A stretch of DNA of 64,000 nucleotides, from assembly GCA_902464495.1 (NCBI GenBank), contig CABQJK010000005.1, positions 1-64,000 on the forward strand, read 5' to 3'. Positions 1-9,503 of this stretch are shown piece by piece. Numbering within the stretch: the first letter of the stretch is position 1; the number at the start of each line of letters is the position of its first letter. The notes below the pieces were generated by a model. That model made no database searches. It was not told the DNA's origin and was given only the letters and a program-made list of their open reading frames with translations. The translations under genes were made by a program, and so were the position numbers. The stretch is from an uncultured Collinsella sp. (GTDB lineage: Bacteria > Actinomycetota > Coriobacteriia > Coriobacteriales > Coriobacteriaceae).

Positions 1-8
1 GGAAGGGG

Positions 9-33
9 TGGGGAAAGGTGTTGAAAAATGGGG
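9..33 (+). promoter_or_regulatory. Candidate MraZ-binding repeats upstream of mraZ
   Basis: TGGGG occurs at 9-13 and 29-33, with a degenerate TGTTG at 19-23, giving an exact 10-bp period. MraZ is known to bind phased TGGGN repeats in front of its own operon, so this is a plausible autoregulatory site. The window starts too close to see the rest of the promoter. Confidence 0.5.
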
Positions 34-79
34 CGGTTCCCCATATTATTAATGACGTCGACAGGCGGGGTGGTTCCCC
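30..79. repeat. Two near-identical 13-bp palindromes in the mraZ leader
   Basis: GGGGCGGTTCCCC at 30-42 and GGGGTGGTTCCCC at 67-79 differ at one base and lie 37 bp apart. Each can form a GGGG/CCCC hairpin. The first overlaps the last candidate MraZ repeat. They may be protein sites or leader RNA hairpins; the sequence does not decide. Confidence 0.45.
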
Positions 80-117
80 GCGTACGTGCCATCTGAGCAA
101 CCGAGGGGAGGGCGCAC

Positions 118-552
118 ATGGGAATGACTGGTGCATACGAGCGCAATCTCGATGCAAAAGGTCGTCTGTCCCTGCCTGCACCCCTTCGCGAGGAGCTTGG
201 AGAGCACGTTCGCGTGTTCAAAGCCCTGGATGTCGATGCTCTGTACGTGTTCTCTGCCGAGGCCTTCGATAAGTGGGTCGAAGGACTCTTCGCGGGTCGT
301 GAGGGCCACGAGGGTTTTAACCCGCGTGACATTAACGACCAGAAGCTCATGAGGGCGATCAACAAGCGCACTACGTCGATGGACGTGGACAGCGCCGGTC
401 GTATCGGTCTTTCCGAGTCTCTCCGCAAGCAGGCGAACCTCGACCGCGAGGTCACGGTTGTGGGCAACTACGACCACCTTGAGGTTTGGGATCGCGCCGC
501 GGCCGATGAGGACGATGACGATGAGGCCCTGCTGGACCTCTTCTTCTCGTAA
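118..552 (+). CDS. mraZ: Transcriptional regulator MraZ
   Basis: MraZ is the DNA-binding first gene of the division and cell-wall cluster; it forms rings of SpoVT/AbrB-like folds and represses its own operon. Both half-domains are visible: DAKGR near residues 12-16 and DSAGR near 91-95, the DxxGR signature of each AbrB unit. The length of 144 residues is usual, with an acidic tail (EDDDDE). The chosen ATG follows a GAGGGGAGGG ribosome site; an ATG two codons later is also possible. rsmH follows after 20 bases, as in most bacteria. Confidence 0.95.
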   Translation: MGMTGAYERNLDAKGRLSLPAPLREELGEHVRVFKALDVDALYVFSAEAFDKWVEGLFAGREGHEGFNPRDINDQKLMRAINKRTTSMDVDSAGRIGLSESLRKQANLDREVTVVGNYDHLEVWDRAAADEDDDDEALLDLFFS

Positions 553-572
553 GGGCAAGGCACGGGTAACGG

Positions 573-1538
573 ATGGAGCGTGGGATCTTGACACAAGAAT
601 ATCGGCATGAACCTGTCATGCTCGGCGAAGTGCTTGAGTCGCTGCGGCTAAAGAGCGGCTCCGTTGTCTGCGATTGTACCCTTGGCGGTGCCGGCCATTC
701 GGTAAAGATGGCCGCGCAGGTGGGGGAGACGGGCCTTTTGCTCGGCGTCGACCAGGACGACATGGCCCTCGAGGCCGCTGGCGCCCGTCTGGACCGCGAG
801 GTTCCCGGCGTTCCGCACCAGCTGCTGAAGGGCAACTTCGGCGACTTGGACGAGCTGCTTTGCTCGGCCGAGGTGCCCGGGGTCGATGGCTTCCTGTTCG
901 ATTTGGGCGTTTCGTCGCCGCAACTCGATATCCCTGGCAGGGGCTTTTCGTATAACGAGGACGCCCCATTGGACATGCGGATGGATCCGGGTAATAACAC
1001 CTTAAACGCAGCTGAGGTCATCAACACCTATAACGAACACGACCTCGCCCGGATTCTACGCGTCTACGGCGAAGAGAAGTTCGCCTCGCAGATCGCGCGC
1101 GAGATCGTGCGCCGCCGCGAGCAAGAACCGATCGAAACCACCGGCCAATTTGTCGAGATCATCAAGGCGGGTATCCCGGCTGCCGCTCGTCGGCATGGCG
1201 GACACCCGGCCAAGAAAAGTTTCCAGGCCATTCGCATCGAGGTCAATCACGAGCTCGATGTGCTCGAACGAGGGCTTGATGCCGCCACCAGGTGGCTCAA
1301 CCCGGGCGGACGTATCTGCGTCATCTCGTATCACTCGCTCGAGGACCGTATCGTAAAGAACCACTTTAAGGAGATGAGCCAGGGGTGCACGTGTCCGCCG
1401 GAGATTCCGGTGTGCGTGTGCGGCAACGTGCCGATACTCAAGGTCATCACCCGCAAACCCTTGGTTGCCCAGCCTGATGAGGTTGAGCGCAACCCTCGGG
1501 CGAGATCAGCCAAAATCCGCGTGGCGCAGCGTCTGTAG
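573..1538 (+). CDS. rsmH: 16S rRNA m4C1402 methyltransferase RsmH
   Basis: RsmH (MraW) uses S-adenosylmethionine to N4-methylate C1402 of 16S rRNA. The opening YRHEPVML, the SAM loop CTLGGAGHS near residues 35-43, the DLGVSSPQLD segment and the late ISYHSLEDRIVK block are all family hallmarks. At about 321 residues it is full length. The start is uncertain: ATG at 573 lacks a good ribosome site, while TTG at 588 has GGAGCGTGGG just before it and would give the more typical N-terminus beginning before QEYRHEP. Second gene of the cluster, always next to mraZ. Confidence 0.95.
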   Translation: MERGILTQEYRHEPVMLGEVLESLRLKSGSVVCDCTLGGAGHSVKMAAQVGETGLLLGVDQDDMALEAAGARLDREVPGVPHQLLKGNFGDLDELLCSAEVPGVDGFLFDLGVSSPQLDIPGRGFSYNEDAPLDMRMDPGNNTLNAAEVINTYNEHDLARILRVYGEEKFASQIAREIVRRREQEPIETTGQFVEIIKAGIPAAARRHGGHPAKKSFQAIRIEVNHELDVLERGLDAATRWLNPGGRICVISYHSLEDRIVKNHFKEMSQGCTCPPEIPVCVCGNVPILKVITRKPLVAQPDEVERNPRARSAKIRVAQRL

Positions 1539-1628
1539 GCACGACCGCGCGATATTGGACCTCCCGCTCGCACCATAAACGAAGCTTAAACACACTACCA
1601 ACGTACTCGGGATGGGAGGCGGCATATC

Positions 1629-2099
1629 ATGGGCTACAACACTTCAAGCGCAGCACTCGCCTATGATATGAACGCCATGCCCGCCTATCGTGAGACGCCG
1701 CAGGCCCCCGTTGCTCCCCGTGAGCAGCGCACGCCGCGCTTTGATGTCTACACGGGCGCGGGCCGTCAGGCAAACCAGGCGGTAAGTCCGGTTTTCATGA
1801 GCGTTCTTAAAACGTTTTGCATCATTGCGGCCATCTTCATGACGATCGGCGTCGCCCGCGTGGCGCTCGCCGGCGTTACGGCCCAGGTGCTCAACAGCAA
1901 CGCCGAGCTTACCAACACGCTCGAAAAGGCGACCGATGAGAGCTCCGACCTGGAGGTCATGCATTCGGTCTATGGCGCCGACACGCGTATTCGCGACCTT
2001 GCGGGCGCTTATGGCATGGTGGAGCCCAGCGAGAGCGTTACACTTGACTTTTCGCAGGATGCAGCCGCGGGCGCCAACGCGACCGCGACCGCTCAGTAG
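1629..2099 (+). CDS. ftsL: FtsL-like septum protein
   Basis: A 156-residue bitopic protein in the position ftsL occupies, between rsmH and the division PBP. About 57 cytoplasmic residues precede one membrane segment (roughly 58-81), followed by a short heptad-like stretch (about 85-115) and an Ala-rich tail. FtsL/DivIC proteins have little sequence identity, so the assignment rests on topology and gene order. It would form a complex with the FtsQ-like protein at 13 kb and recruit FtsW and the PBP. GGGAGGCGGCATATC precedes the ATG. Confidence 0.75.
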   Translation: MGYNTSSAALAYDMNAMPAYRETPQAPVAPREQRTPRFDVYTGAGRQANQAVSPVFMSVLKTFCIIAAIFMTIGVARVALAGVTAQVLNSNAELTNTLEKATDESSDLEVMHSVYGADTRIRDLAGAYGMVEPSESVTLDFSQDAAAGANATATAQ

Positions 2100-2116
2100 C
2101 AAGACGGTAGCTGAGT

Positions 2117-3982
2117 ATGACAAATGACTATCGCCGCGGTTCCGATGGGGGCCGCGGTTCTGGACGTCCCTCGTCGCGGGGACGTTCTGGTTATCAAGGA
2201 ACGGGTCGGCAATCTTACAACGCCGGGCAGTCCCGTGGCAACGACCCGGCGTCGCGACTTCGCGGCTCGGGCGGCCCTCAAGTGCATAACACCAGGTCGC
2301 GCAAGAGTTCGTCGACCGAATGGCTCACGGGCACGCCTCTGCCTCGCCGCAAAGCCGTCATGGGCTTCATTGGGCTTGGCTTGGGCTTGGGCGTCTTTCG
2401 CCTTGCCGACTATCAAATTGTCGAAGCCGATAAACTGCGCGAGCGTGCCGATGCGCGCCGCCTGCTTGCGCAGACCCTCTATGCCAAACGTGGCACCATC
2501 TACGACCGCAACGGTAACGTCCTGGCGTCGTCGGTCGAATGTCGCAACATCGCCGTGAACCCCCAGCTTGTCGAGGATGTTGACAAGACGGTGTCGGCGC
2601 TGGTCAAGGCAACTGGAATCGATAAAAAGACCTGCCGTAAGCTCGTTGAGTCCGATGGAACCTGGGTGTATATCAAGCGCCAGGTGGACGAAGACGACGC
2701 TGCGGCGCTGGAGAAGAAGAACCTGCCCGGCGTGCTTTTTGAGCAGGCCATGAAGCGCGTATATCCATACGGCAATCTGGCATCGCAGGTGCTGGGTGTA
2801 GTGAATGTAGACAACGACGGCTTGACGGGTCTCGAAAAGCAATACAACAAGCTTCTGACCGGCACGAACGGTTCTCTCGTACGCGAGCGCGCGAGGGACG
2901 GCAGCTATATCGCGGGCGGTGCCTATAAAAAGGTGGCTGCGGTCGACGGCGTTGATATCGTGACGACGCTCGACGTCAATATCCAGCGTGCGGCCGAGGA
3001 TGCCCTGGCAGAGGCTGTCGAGAAGACAAAGGCCAAGAACGGCTCGGCGCTGGTCACCGATCCTACGACAGGCGAGATCTTGGCAGCCTGCTCGTATCCG
3101 ACCTACGACCAGACCAATTTGGAAAACGCGAAGACCGAGGATATGAACCTGCGCCTGGTCACCGACGCCTACGAGCCCGGCTCGGTCTTTAAGACGCTCG
3201 TGGCGGGCGCCGGCTTCGACTTGGGTGTCGTGCGGTCGAGTACGTCGTTTGAGGTGCCGGCGAGCATCAAGGTGGGCGACGATACCGTCACCGATGCCGA
3301 CAAGCGCGACTATGCCATGACCATGGATGTGCGCGAGATGATGCGCCGTTCGTCCAACGTAGGCTTTGTCCTGGTGGGGCGCAAGATCGGTGCCGACGAC
3401 TTTGCCGCCTATGTGGACAAGTGGGGCATCGGTCACAGCTCTGGTGTCGATTTTCCGGGCGAGAGCCTGGGCATCGTCAAGGAGCGTGACCAGTATGACG
3501 GCGCCACGCTGGGCTCGATGAGCTTTGGACAGGCGCTGTCTGTCTCGCCGATTGAGATCGCACGTGCCGTGGGCGGCATCGCCAACGGCGGCGTGATGAT
3601 GACCCCGCACTTCTATAAGTCCAGCAAAGGTGACGAGAAGGACTGGGGCGAAGGCGAGCGCGCGATTTCGGAGGATGCCGCATCCCAGGTGACATCGTGC
3701 ATGCAGACGGTCGTGTCGGAGGGAACGGGCGTTGGCGGCGCGGTTGACGGCTATGACGTGGCGGGTAAGACCGGTACGGCCGAACGTGCCGACGAGAACG
3801 GCGGCTACCTCAAGGAGAACTACATGTCGTCCTTTATGGGCTTTGCACCGGCACAATCGCCCAAGGTGCTGTGCTATATCACGCTCGACGGAACGCCGAG
3901 CGGCTCAGATGCCGCTGCGGTTCCGTTCCAGTTCATTATGGCCAACGCGCTCGACGTGCTGGGTATCCCGCACACGAAGTAG
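2117..3982 (+). CDS. ftsI: Division penicillin-binding protein (FtsI/PBP3 type)
   Basis: Class B PBP, the septal peptidoglycan transpeptidase partnering FtsW. The 621 residues start with a long Gly/Arg/Ser-rich cytoplasmic tail (1-75), then one membrane anchor (about 80-96), the dimerisation region beginning AKRGTIYDRNGN, and the transpeptidase domain. All three active-site motifs are intact: SVFK (Ser356, Lys359), SSN (412-414) and KTG (551-553). There are no PASTA repeats at the C-terminus. The usual next gene, murE, is absent; murF follows after 127 bases. Confidence 0.93.
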   Translation: MTNDYRRGSDGGRGSGRPSSRGRSGYQGTGRQSYNAGQSRGNDPASRLRGSGGPQVHNTRSRKSSSTEWLTGTPLPRRKAVMGFIGLGLGLGVFRLADYQIVEADKLRERADARRLLAQTLYAKRGTIYDRNGNVLASSVECRNIAVNPQLVEDVDKTVSALVKATGIDKKTCRKLVESDGTWVYIKRQVDEDDAAALEKKNLPGVLFEQAMKRVYPYGNLASQVLGVVNVDNDGLTGLEKQYNKLLTGTNGSLVRERARDGSYIAGGAYKKVAAVDGVDIVTTLDVNIQRAAEDALAEAVEKTKAKNGSALVTDPTTGEILAACSYPTYDQTNLENAKTEDMNLRLVTDAYEPGSVFKTLVAGAGFDLGVVRSSTSFEVPASIKVGDDTVTDADKRDYAMTMDVREMMRRSSNVGFVLVGRKIGADDFAAYVDKWGIGHSSGVDFPGESLGIVKERDQYDGATLGSMSFGQALSVSPIEIARAVGGIANGGVMMTPHFYKSSKGDEKDWGEGERAISEDAASQVTSCMQTVVSEGTGVGGAVDGYDVAGKTGTAERADENGGYLKENYMSSFMGFAPAQSPKVLCYITLDGTPSGSDAAAVPFQFIMANALDVLGIPHTK

Positions 3983-4109
3983 GGGGTTACAATCTTTGGG
4001 GCGTGGTTTGTTGTCCCATATGAGGGGTGTTCACATGCCCTGCACCACGCATACGCGGCGCTGGGATACAATACGCCGATAGCATTATTAGGTTTACAGG
4101 GGAGCTGCA

Positions 4110-5534
4110 ATGATAGAGATCGCCGTCAACAACCTCGCGGCCGCAACAGGGGCCCGAACCGTGACGGGAGAAGCCGATCGGGTATGCCGCGGGTGCGTTA
4201 TCGACTCGCGCCAGGTCGAGGAAGGGACGATTTTCGTCGCCTTTCCCGGTGAAAACGTCGACGGCAATGATTTTGCTTCCCGTGCCGTCCAGTCGGGTGC
4301 CGGCGCCGTCGTGATGACGCGTGAGCCCGAGGCCGAGCTGGTCTCGCTGGCGCAGGACAAGGGCTGTGCCATCTTGCTGACCGATGATCCCGAGGAGTTT
4401 CTGCTGCGTTTGGCGCATGCGTATCGCCTGGAGCTTGGCTGCCTGGTCGTTGGCATTACCGGTTCCATCGGCAAGACGACGACCAAGGACGTGCTCGCCG
4501 CTGTGCTCGCCAAGCGCTATCGTGTCTGGGCCACCAAGGGCAATTTCAATAACCTGATCGGCATGCCGCTCACGGTGCTTTCCGCTCCGGCCGATACCGA
4601 GGTTCTGGTGCTCGAGATGGGCATGAACCATTTCCACGAGATCGAGCGCCTGTCCCAGTCCGCCAATCCCAACCTTGCCATCGTGAGCAAGATCGGCACC
4701 TCTCATATCGGCATTTTGGGCAGCCGCGAGAACATCGCCCGCGCTAAGGCCGAGATTGTACAGGGCATGTGCGCCGCCGGCGACTATTTGCCGCTGCTGG
4801 TTTTGGGCGGCGAGGACGACTTTACGCCGTTCATTCGCGACACGTTCGCCCAACCTGCTGGTATCGACGTGATGCTGGCCGGCGTCTCGGACGATGATGA
4901 GGTCCGTGCCCGCGACGTTCGCGTTGATGACGAGGGCCGTCCGGTCTTTACGCTCGATTTTGGCCAGGGTGAGACGATCGATACCATGCTTGCCATCCCC
5001 GGCGTGCAGTCCGTTCCTAATGCCGTTAAGGCCGCCGCGGTTGCCTATCGCCTGGGCGTGACGCCCGAGCAGATCGATGCTGCCTTTAGGGGTCTCACGA
5101 TCACCGGACACCGCCAGGAGATCAAGCGCGCCAAGAGCGGTGCACGCGTCATCGATGACTCCTATAACGCCAGTGCCGAATCCATGGCTGCTGGCCTCGA
5201 TCTGCTGTGCTCGCTTTCGTGCACGGGGTCTCGCATGGCGATCCTGGGCGAGATGGGCGAGATGGGCGATGAGGCTCCTCGCATGCATGAGCTCGTGGGC
5301 GCCTATGCCGCCGCCAAGAAGCTCGACATGCTGGCGTGCGTGGGTGGTGAGCTGGCCCAGCTTATGGCCGATGCCGCACGCATGATGGGCATGGACGAGG
5401 ACCGCATCCAGGTGTTCTCCGATTATCAGCAGGTGCTCGACCGCATGGGCGGCGCGCTTGAAAAACATGATGTTGTACTGGTCAAGGGTTCCCGCTTTGT
5501 TGAGCTCGACCGCTTTGTGGAAGGTGTGTGCTAG
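4110..5534 (+). CDS. murF: UDP-MurNAc-tripeptide D-alanyl-D-alanine ligase MurF
   Basis: MurF adds D-Ala-D-Ala to the UDP-MurNAc tripeptide in the cytoplasm. The ATP loop GSIGKTTTKD (about 118-127) carries the extended TTTKD typical of MurF, and the MNHFHEIERL and later DDSYNAS segments match the family. The 474 residues are normal length. The ATG follows CAGGGGAGCTGCA. A TACAAT box at 4067-4072 in the upstream gap could be a -10 element, but no convincing -35 was seen. mraY starts 3 bases after the stop, so they are translated together. Confidence 0.95.
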   Translation: MIEIAVNNLAAATGARTVTGEADRVCRGCVIDSRQVEEGTIFVAFPGENVDGNDFASRAVQSGAGAVVMTREPEAELVSLAQDKGCAILLTDDPEEFLLRLAHAYRLELGCLVVGITGSIGKTTTKDVLAAVLAKRYRVWATKGNFNNLIGMPLTVLSAPADTEVLVLEMGMNHFHEIERLSQSANPNLAIVSKIGTSHIGILGSRENIARAKAEIVQGMCAAGDYLPLLVLGGEDDFTPFIRDTFAQPAGIDVMLAGVSDDDEVRARDVRVDDEGRPVFTLDFGQGETIDTMLAIPGVQSVPNAVKAAAVAYRLGVTPEQIDAAFRGLTITGHRQEIKRAKSGARVIDDSYNASAESMAAGLDLLCSLSCTGSRMAILGEMGEMGDEAPRMHELVGAYAAAKKLDMLACVGGELAQLMADAARMMGMDEDRIQVFSDYQQVLDRMGGALEKHDVVLVKGSRFVELDRFVEGVC

Positions 5535-5537
5535 CCC

Positions 5538-6557
5538 ATGTTCGGCAATCCCTCGTATCCAACGTATCAGGCTTTTTTGGGGCTTGGCATCGCCGCAGCC
5601 ATTGCGCTGCTGCTCATGCCGTGGTGGATCAAGCTGCTCAAGGTCGAGGGTATCGGCCAGCAGGTTCGTGCCGACGGCCCCAAGCGTCATTTGGTTAAGC
5701 AGGGAACGCCCACCATGGGTGGCGTTGTCATCCTCGTCGCGATCTCGCTGACCTGCCTGCTGATGGGCAAGCTCACCACCGAGCTCGTACTCGTACTGCT
5801 CGCCACGCTGGCGACCGGCGTGCTGGGCCTGATCGACGACCTGACCTCCGTTACGCATGGGCGCTCGCTCGGTCTGACGCCTCATGCCAAGATGATCGGC
5901 CTAACCATTATCTGTGTCACCTTTACGGTACTTGCCGTCAACTGGTGCGGCGTCGCCCCCGAGATTCGTTTTCCCGGTGGGTTGACGATCGACCTTGGCG
6001 TGCTTTCGACCACCATCTGCGGCTATTCGTTCCCGTGGCTCTATATTGTCTTTTGCTGGCTGATGATTGCCGGTCTTTCTAATGCCGTGAACCTGACCGA
6101 TGGCCTTGACGGTCTTGCTGGCGGCACCTCCATGATCGCCATGCTCGCCATGGCTGCCATGGCGTTTTTGCACGGAGACGTGAACCTGTCCATCTTCTGT
6201 ACCGCGTGTGCCGGTGCCTGCTTGGGCTTTCTGTGGTTCAACTGCTATCCGGCGAGCATCTTTATGGGCGATACCGGCTCGCTTGCTCTGGGCGCCGCGT
6301 TTGCCTGCACGTCCATCATGACCAACACCGAGGTCGTCTCCCTCATCATCGGCGGCCTGTTTATCGTTGAGACCCTGTCGGTCATGATTCAGGTTGTCTA
6401 CTTCCATTTTACGCACAAGCGCGTCTTCCTTATGGCGCCCATCCATCATCATTTCGAAAAGAAGGGCTGGGCCGAGACCAAGGTCGTCATCCGTTTTTGG
6501 ATTATCGCTGCGGCCTTTGGTGCCGTTGGCCTTGCTCTGTTCTTCCAGTTGGGATAG
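5538..6557 (+). CDS. mraY: Phospho-MurNAc-pentapeptide transferase MraY
   Basis: MraY moves phospho-MurNAc-pentapeptide onto undecaprenyl phosphate, making lipid I at the inner face of the membrane. The protein is strongly hydrophobic, with about ten membrane spans. The catalytic Asp pair (GLIDDLTSV), the NLTDGLDGLAGG loop, GDTGSLALG and the HHHFEKKGW loop are all present. At 339 residues it is typical. It sits between murF and murD, with very short gaps on both sides. Confidence 0.96.
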   Translation: MFGNPSYPTYQAFLGLGIAAAIALLLMPWWIKLLKVEGIGQQVRADGPKRHLVKQGTPTMGGVVILVAISLTCLLMGKLTTELVLVLLATLATGVLGLIDDLTSVTHGRSLGLTPHAKMIGLTIICVTFTVLAVNWCGVAPEIRFPGGLTIDLGVLSTTICGYSFPWLYIVFCWLMIAGLSNAVNLTDGLDGLAGGTSMIAMLAMAAMAFLHGDVNLSIFCTACAGACLGFLWFNCYPASIFMGDTGSLALGAAFACTSIMTNTEVVSLIIGGLFIVETLSVMIQVVYFHFTHKRVFLMAPIHHHFEKKGWAETKVVIRFWIIAAAFGAVGLALFFQLG

Positions 6558-6566
6558 TGGTCTTTC

Positions 6567-7973
6567 ATGCCTCTTGCTGATGTCTTTAGCCTGCTCGTTT
6601 TGGGTCAGGGCAAATCCGGTCTCGATGTCGCCCGCTGGGCGCTGGCACATCCCGAGCGCGTAAGCACCGTTACCGTGTATGGCGGCGGCACCTCTGAGCC
6701 CAATGACGCCACGCGTGCGCTCGAGGCTGCTGGTGCGTCGTTTGTCTATGGGACCGAACAGGTCGAGGGCGCCTATGACGTATGCGTGACGTGCCCGGGC
6801 ATCTCGGAGTTCTCGGGCTTCTTTAAGGCCGGGCGCGAACATGCCGCTCAGATTATGGGTGAGCCAGAGTTTGCCTATCGCCTGTCGCCCGATAACTGGA
6901 TTGCCATCACGGGCACCAACGGTAAGACGACCACCACGTCGCTGACTGATTATCTGCTCAAGGCTGCCGGCGAGGCCAGCGTAGCTGTCGGCAACATCGG
7001 TGAGCCGCCTATCAACGAGATTGACGGCCGAGCCCACAACGAGTGGTTTGTGGCTGAGCTCTCGAGCTATCAGATTGCTACGACCACCGAGCTCCACCCT
7101 CGCGTGGCAGTGCTGCTCAACATCACTCCCGACCACTTGGGCTGGCATAAGAGCCATAAGAACTATGCGCTTGCCAAGATCAAGCTGTTTGACAATATGG
7201 TCGATGACGATCTGGTGGTTGTCGACGTCGAAGACGCCGGCATTCACGAGTTCGATGAGTACATCTATACGCCGGGTCGCCGCATCTGCAAGGTCGCTTT
7301 TGACGAGCCCGAGGGTGCAGACGCCGCCTTTGTGCGCGACGGCAAAATGGTCGTGCGCCTGAAGGGCGTCGAGACTCAGCTTGTCGCCACGTCCGAGCTC
7401 AAGATCTCGGGCCATCACAATGTCATCAATGCCTTATGTGCCGCCACGGCTGCTCTGGCCGTCGGTGCCGATGTCGATGGTGTCCGCCGCGGTCTGGCCT
7501 CGTTCCAGCCGCTCGAGCATCGCGTGGAGCCGTGCGGCGAGATTGACGGTGTGCGCTACGTCAACGATTCCAAGGCGACCAACACCGATGCGGTCGAGAA
7601 GGCGCTGACGGCATTTCCCGATGACGACGTGATCTTGCTGCTCGGCGGCCACGATAAGGGCACGCCGCTCACGGACTTCGCGCGCGTTGTTATGGATAAC
7701 GTACGCTCGGTCGTCTGCTTTGGCGATGCGCGCGAGCGTTTCACCGCCGCTATGGACGAGGCCGATGTCGATGGCGATGTGGATATTGCCCAGGCGGATG
7801 ACCTGCGCGATGCCGTGGACGTCGCCCGTTCGCTGTCGAGCCGTGGCGACGTGATCTTACTTTCTCCTGCCTGCTCTTCGTTCGATGAGTTCTCGGGCTA
7901 TGAGGAGCGCGGCCGCGTGTTTAAGGACTATGTGGCGCAGCTTGCCGCTGCGGCGAAATCGCAAATGGAATAG
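6567..7973 (+). CDS. murD: UDP-MurNAc-L-alanine:D-glutamate ligase MurD
   Basis: MurD adds D-Glu to UDP-MurNAc-L-Ala. The N-terminal Rossmann loop reads VLGQGKSGL, the ATP loop GTNGKTTTTS is at about 116-125, and NITPDHLGWH and the C-terminal NDSKATN (substrate and ATP contacts) are clear. Its 468 residues fit the family. It is tightly packed: 9 bases after mraY and 3 bases before the earliest ftsW start. Order and spacing show it belongs to the same transcript. Confidence 0.95.
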   Translation: MPLADVFSLLVLGQGKSGLDVARWALAHPERVSTVTVYGGGTSEPNDATRALEAAGASFVYGTEQVEGAYDVCVTCPGISEFSGFFKAGREHAAQIMGEPEFAYRLSPDNWIAITGTNGKTTTTSLTDYLLKAAGEASVAVGNIGEPPINEIDGRAHNEWFVAELSSYQIATTTELHPRVAVLLNITPDHLGWHKSHKNYALAKIKLFDNMVDDDLVVVDVEDAGIHEFDEYIYTPGRRICKVAFDEPEGADAAFVRDGKMVVRLKGVETQLVATSELKISGHHNVINALCAATAALAVGADVDGVRRGLASFQPLEHRVEPCGEIDGVRYVNDSKATNTDAVEKALTAFPDDDVILLLGGHDKGTPLTDFARVVMDNVRSVVCFGDARERFTAAMDEADVDGDVDIAQADDLRDAVDVARSLSSRGDVILLSPACSSFDEFSGYEERGRVFKDYVAQLAAAAKSQME

Positions 7974-7976
7974 GGG

Positions 7977-9503
7977 TTGCCGGTGAGAGAGGAGAGCCCC
8001 CGACAAGGTATGAGGAGGCCCGACTCGGACCGTGCTTCCTCGCGGCGCCGCACACCGCGTTCCGGTCGCGGCGGGCAGACGTTTAGCGAACGCTATATTG
8101 CCGGCGTTCCCGCCCGTATCATGCGCCCCCGTCTGATATTCATGGCCTGCCTGTTTATCTTGGTATGTTTTGGTCTGCTGATGGTGTACTCGGCGTCTTC
8201 GGTCGAGGCGCTGCACGAGAATGGCTCAGCGACGTTTTTTCTGGGTCGACAGGCTGCGTTTGCCGTGGTCGGTGTTCTGGCGCTGATTGCCATCGTGCGC
8301 GTTTTGCCGGACAGCTGGTTTGGGGAGGATGTGCTCAGGATCTTCCTCATAGGCATGATAGGGCTACTGTTTCTGGTGTTCTTGGTGGGCAGCGGCAGCC
8401 GTGGCGCCACGCGCTGGCTCAACATCGCCGGCATTCAGTTCCAGCCTTCCGAGTTTTTAAAGCCATTTGCCATTGCGTATTCGGCCATCATGCTTGATCG
8501 CTTCTTTTCGCCCGGTGGCAACATCAACGAATTCCTTCGCAAGATGGGCATCTACCTGGGCATTTCGCTCTTTCTGATCTTTATCCAGCCCGATTTCGGT
8601 ACCGTCCTGATCATCCTGTTGACCCTCATGTGCATGGCGTTGTTTGCGGGTCTCGACCCCAGATTTATCATCGGCGTGCTAATCGTCGGCATTCTCGTGA
8701 TCGTGATTGCACTTGTCGCAGAGCCGTACCGTATGGTGCGTATTCAGGTTGCCTTGAACCCTTGGGCCGACGAGTATGGTGACGGCTATCAGGCCACGCT
8801 TGCCATCATGGCCTTTGCCTCGGGCGGTCTGTTCGGCCGTGGCATCGGCAACTCAACCATGAAGTACTCGTATCTGCCCGAGGCGCACAATGACTACATC
8901 CTGGCCATCATTGGCGAGGAAGTCGGTTTTGTCGGAACCGTGCTGTTCTTCTTGGTGTTTGCGATGCTGATCTACTCGGCGTTTCGCATTGCCGAGCAGG
9001 CGACCGATCGCCGGGGCGCGCTTATGGCGTCTGGCTCCGCGGTCATTCTCGCGGTGCAGTTTTTGATCAATGCGCTGGGCATCCTCAACGTGTTTCCCAT
9101 GACGGGCAAACCGTTGCCGTTTATTAGCTACGGCGGTTCGTCGATTATTGTGTCGCTTATGCTTGCCGGTCTGATCCTGCGCGTTTCGTACGAGAGCGCC
9201 CGTCGCGATGAGTACGACCGTCGCCGCGAGAGCTTTGCCGTTATGGATGAGAGTACCGCCGGCGTGCCCCACGTACGCGGCGAGCGATCTTCGCGTAACG
9301 GCTTTACCGTTCTGGATGGCTCTGCGACCGAGCCGGCAGCCCGTCCGCGTCAGCGAACGGCGCCGCAAGGTCGTCCGCAGCGCCCAACTCCTCGCAGCGC
9401 GGGCGGCGGATATAATCGAATCGATTTGAACTCGGACCCGTCGGCGCGTTTGCGCACCGACGACCAGGGACCGCGTGTACGAAGGGACTATCATGACCGA
9501 TAA
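7977..9503 (+). CDS. ftsW: Septal peptidoglycan glycosyltransferase FtsW
   Basis: SEDS-family polymerase that uses lipid II with the division PBP. About ten membrane spans are evident, with the family signature KPLPFISYGGSS in the last third and the ATRWLNIAG loop earlier. A hydrophilic Arg/Pro-rich C-terminal tail of about 100 residues extends past the last span. The start is unclear: TTG at 7977, GTG at 7983 and ATG at 8010 are in frame; 8010 lies about 15 bases after AGAGAGGAGAG. The stop overlaps the murG start. Confidence 0.94.
   Translation: MPVREESPRQGMRRPDSDRASSRRRTPRSGRGGQTFSERYIAGVPARIMRPRLIFMACLFILVCFGLLMVYSASSVEALHENGSATFFLGRQAAFAVVGVLALIAIVRVLPDSWFGEDVLRIFLIGMIGLLFLVFLVGSGSRGATRWLNIAGIQFQPSEFLKPFAIAYSAIMLDRFFSPGGNINEFLRKMGIYLGISLFLIFIQPDFGTVLIILLTLMCMALFAGLDPRFIIGVLIVGILVIVIALVAEPYRMVRIQVALNPWADEYGDGYQATLAIMAFASGGLFGRGIGNSTMKYSYLPEAHNDYILAIIGEEVGFVGTVLFFLVFAMLIYSAFRIAEQATDRRGALMASGSAVILAVQFLINALGILNVFPMTGKPLPFISYGGSSIIVSLMLAGLILRVSYESARRDEYDRRRESFAVMDESTAGVPHVRGERSSRNGFTVLDGSATEPAARPRQRTAPQGRPQRPTPRSAGGGYNRIDLNSDPSARLRTDDQGPRVRRDYHDR

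Noticed and set aside
2093..3856. 587-codon minus-strand ORF opposite ftsI
   Set aside because: It mirrors the coding frame of an intact, motif-rich PBP gene, a common effect of high GC; no domain or ribosome site supports it.
3987..7418. Long minus-strand ORFs opposite murF, mraY and murD
   Set aside because: Low-complexity antisense frames with no start signals, while the plus-strand genes carry all family motifs.
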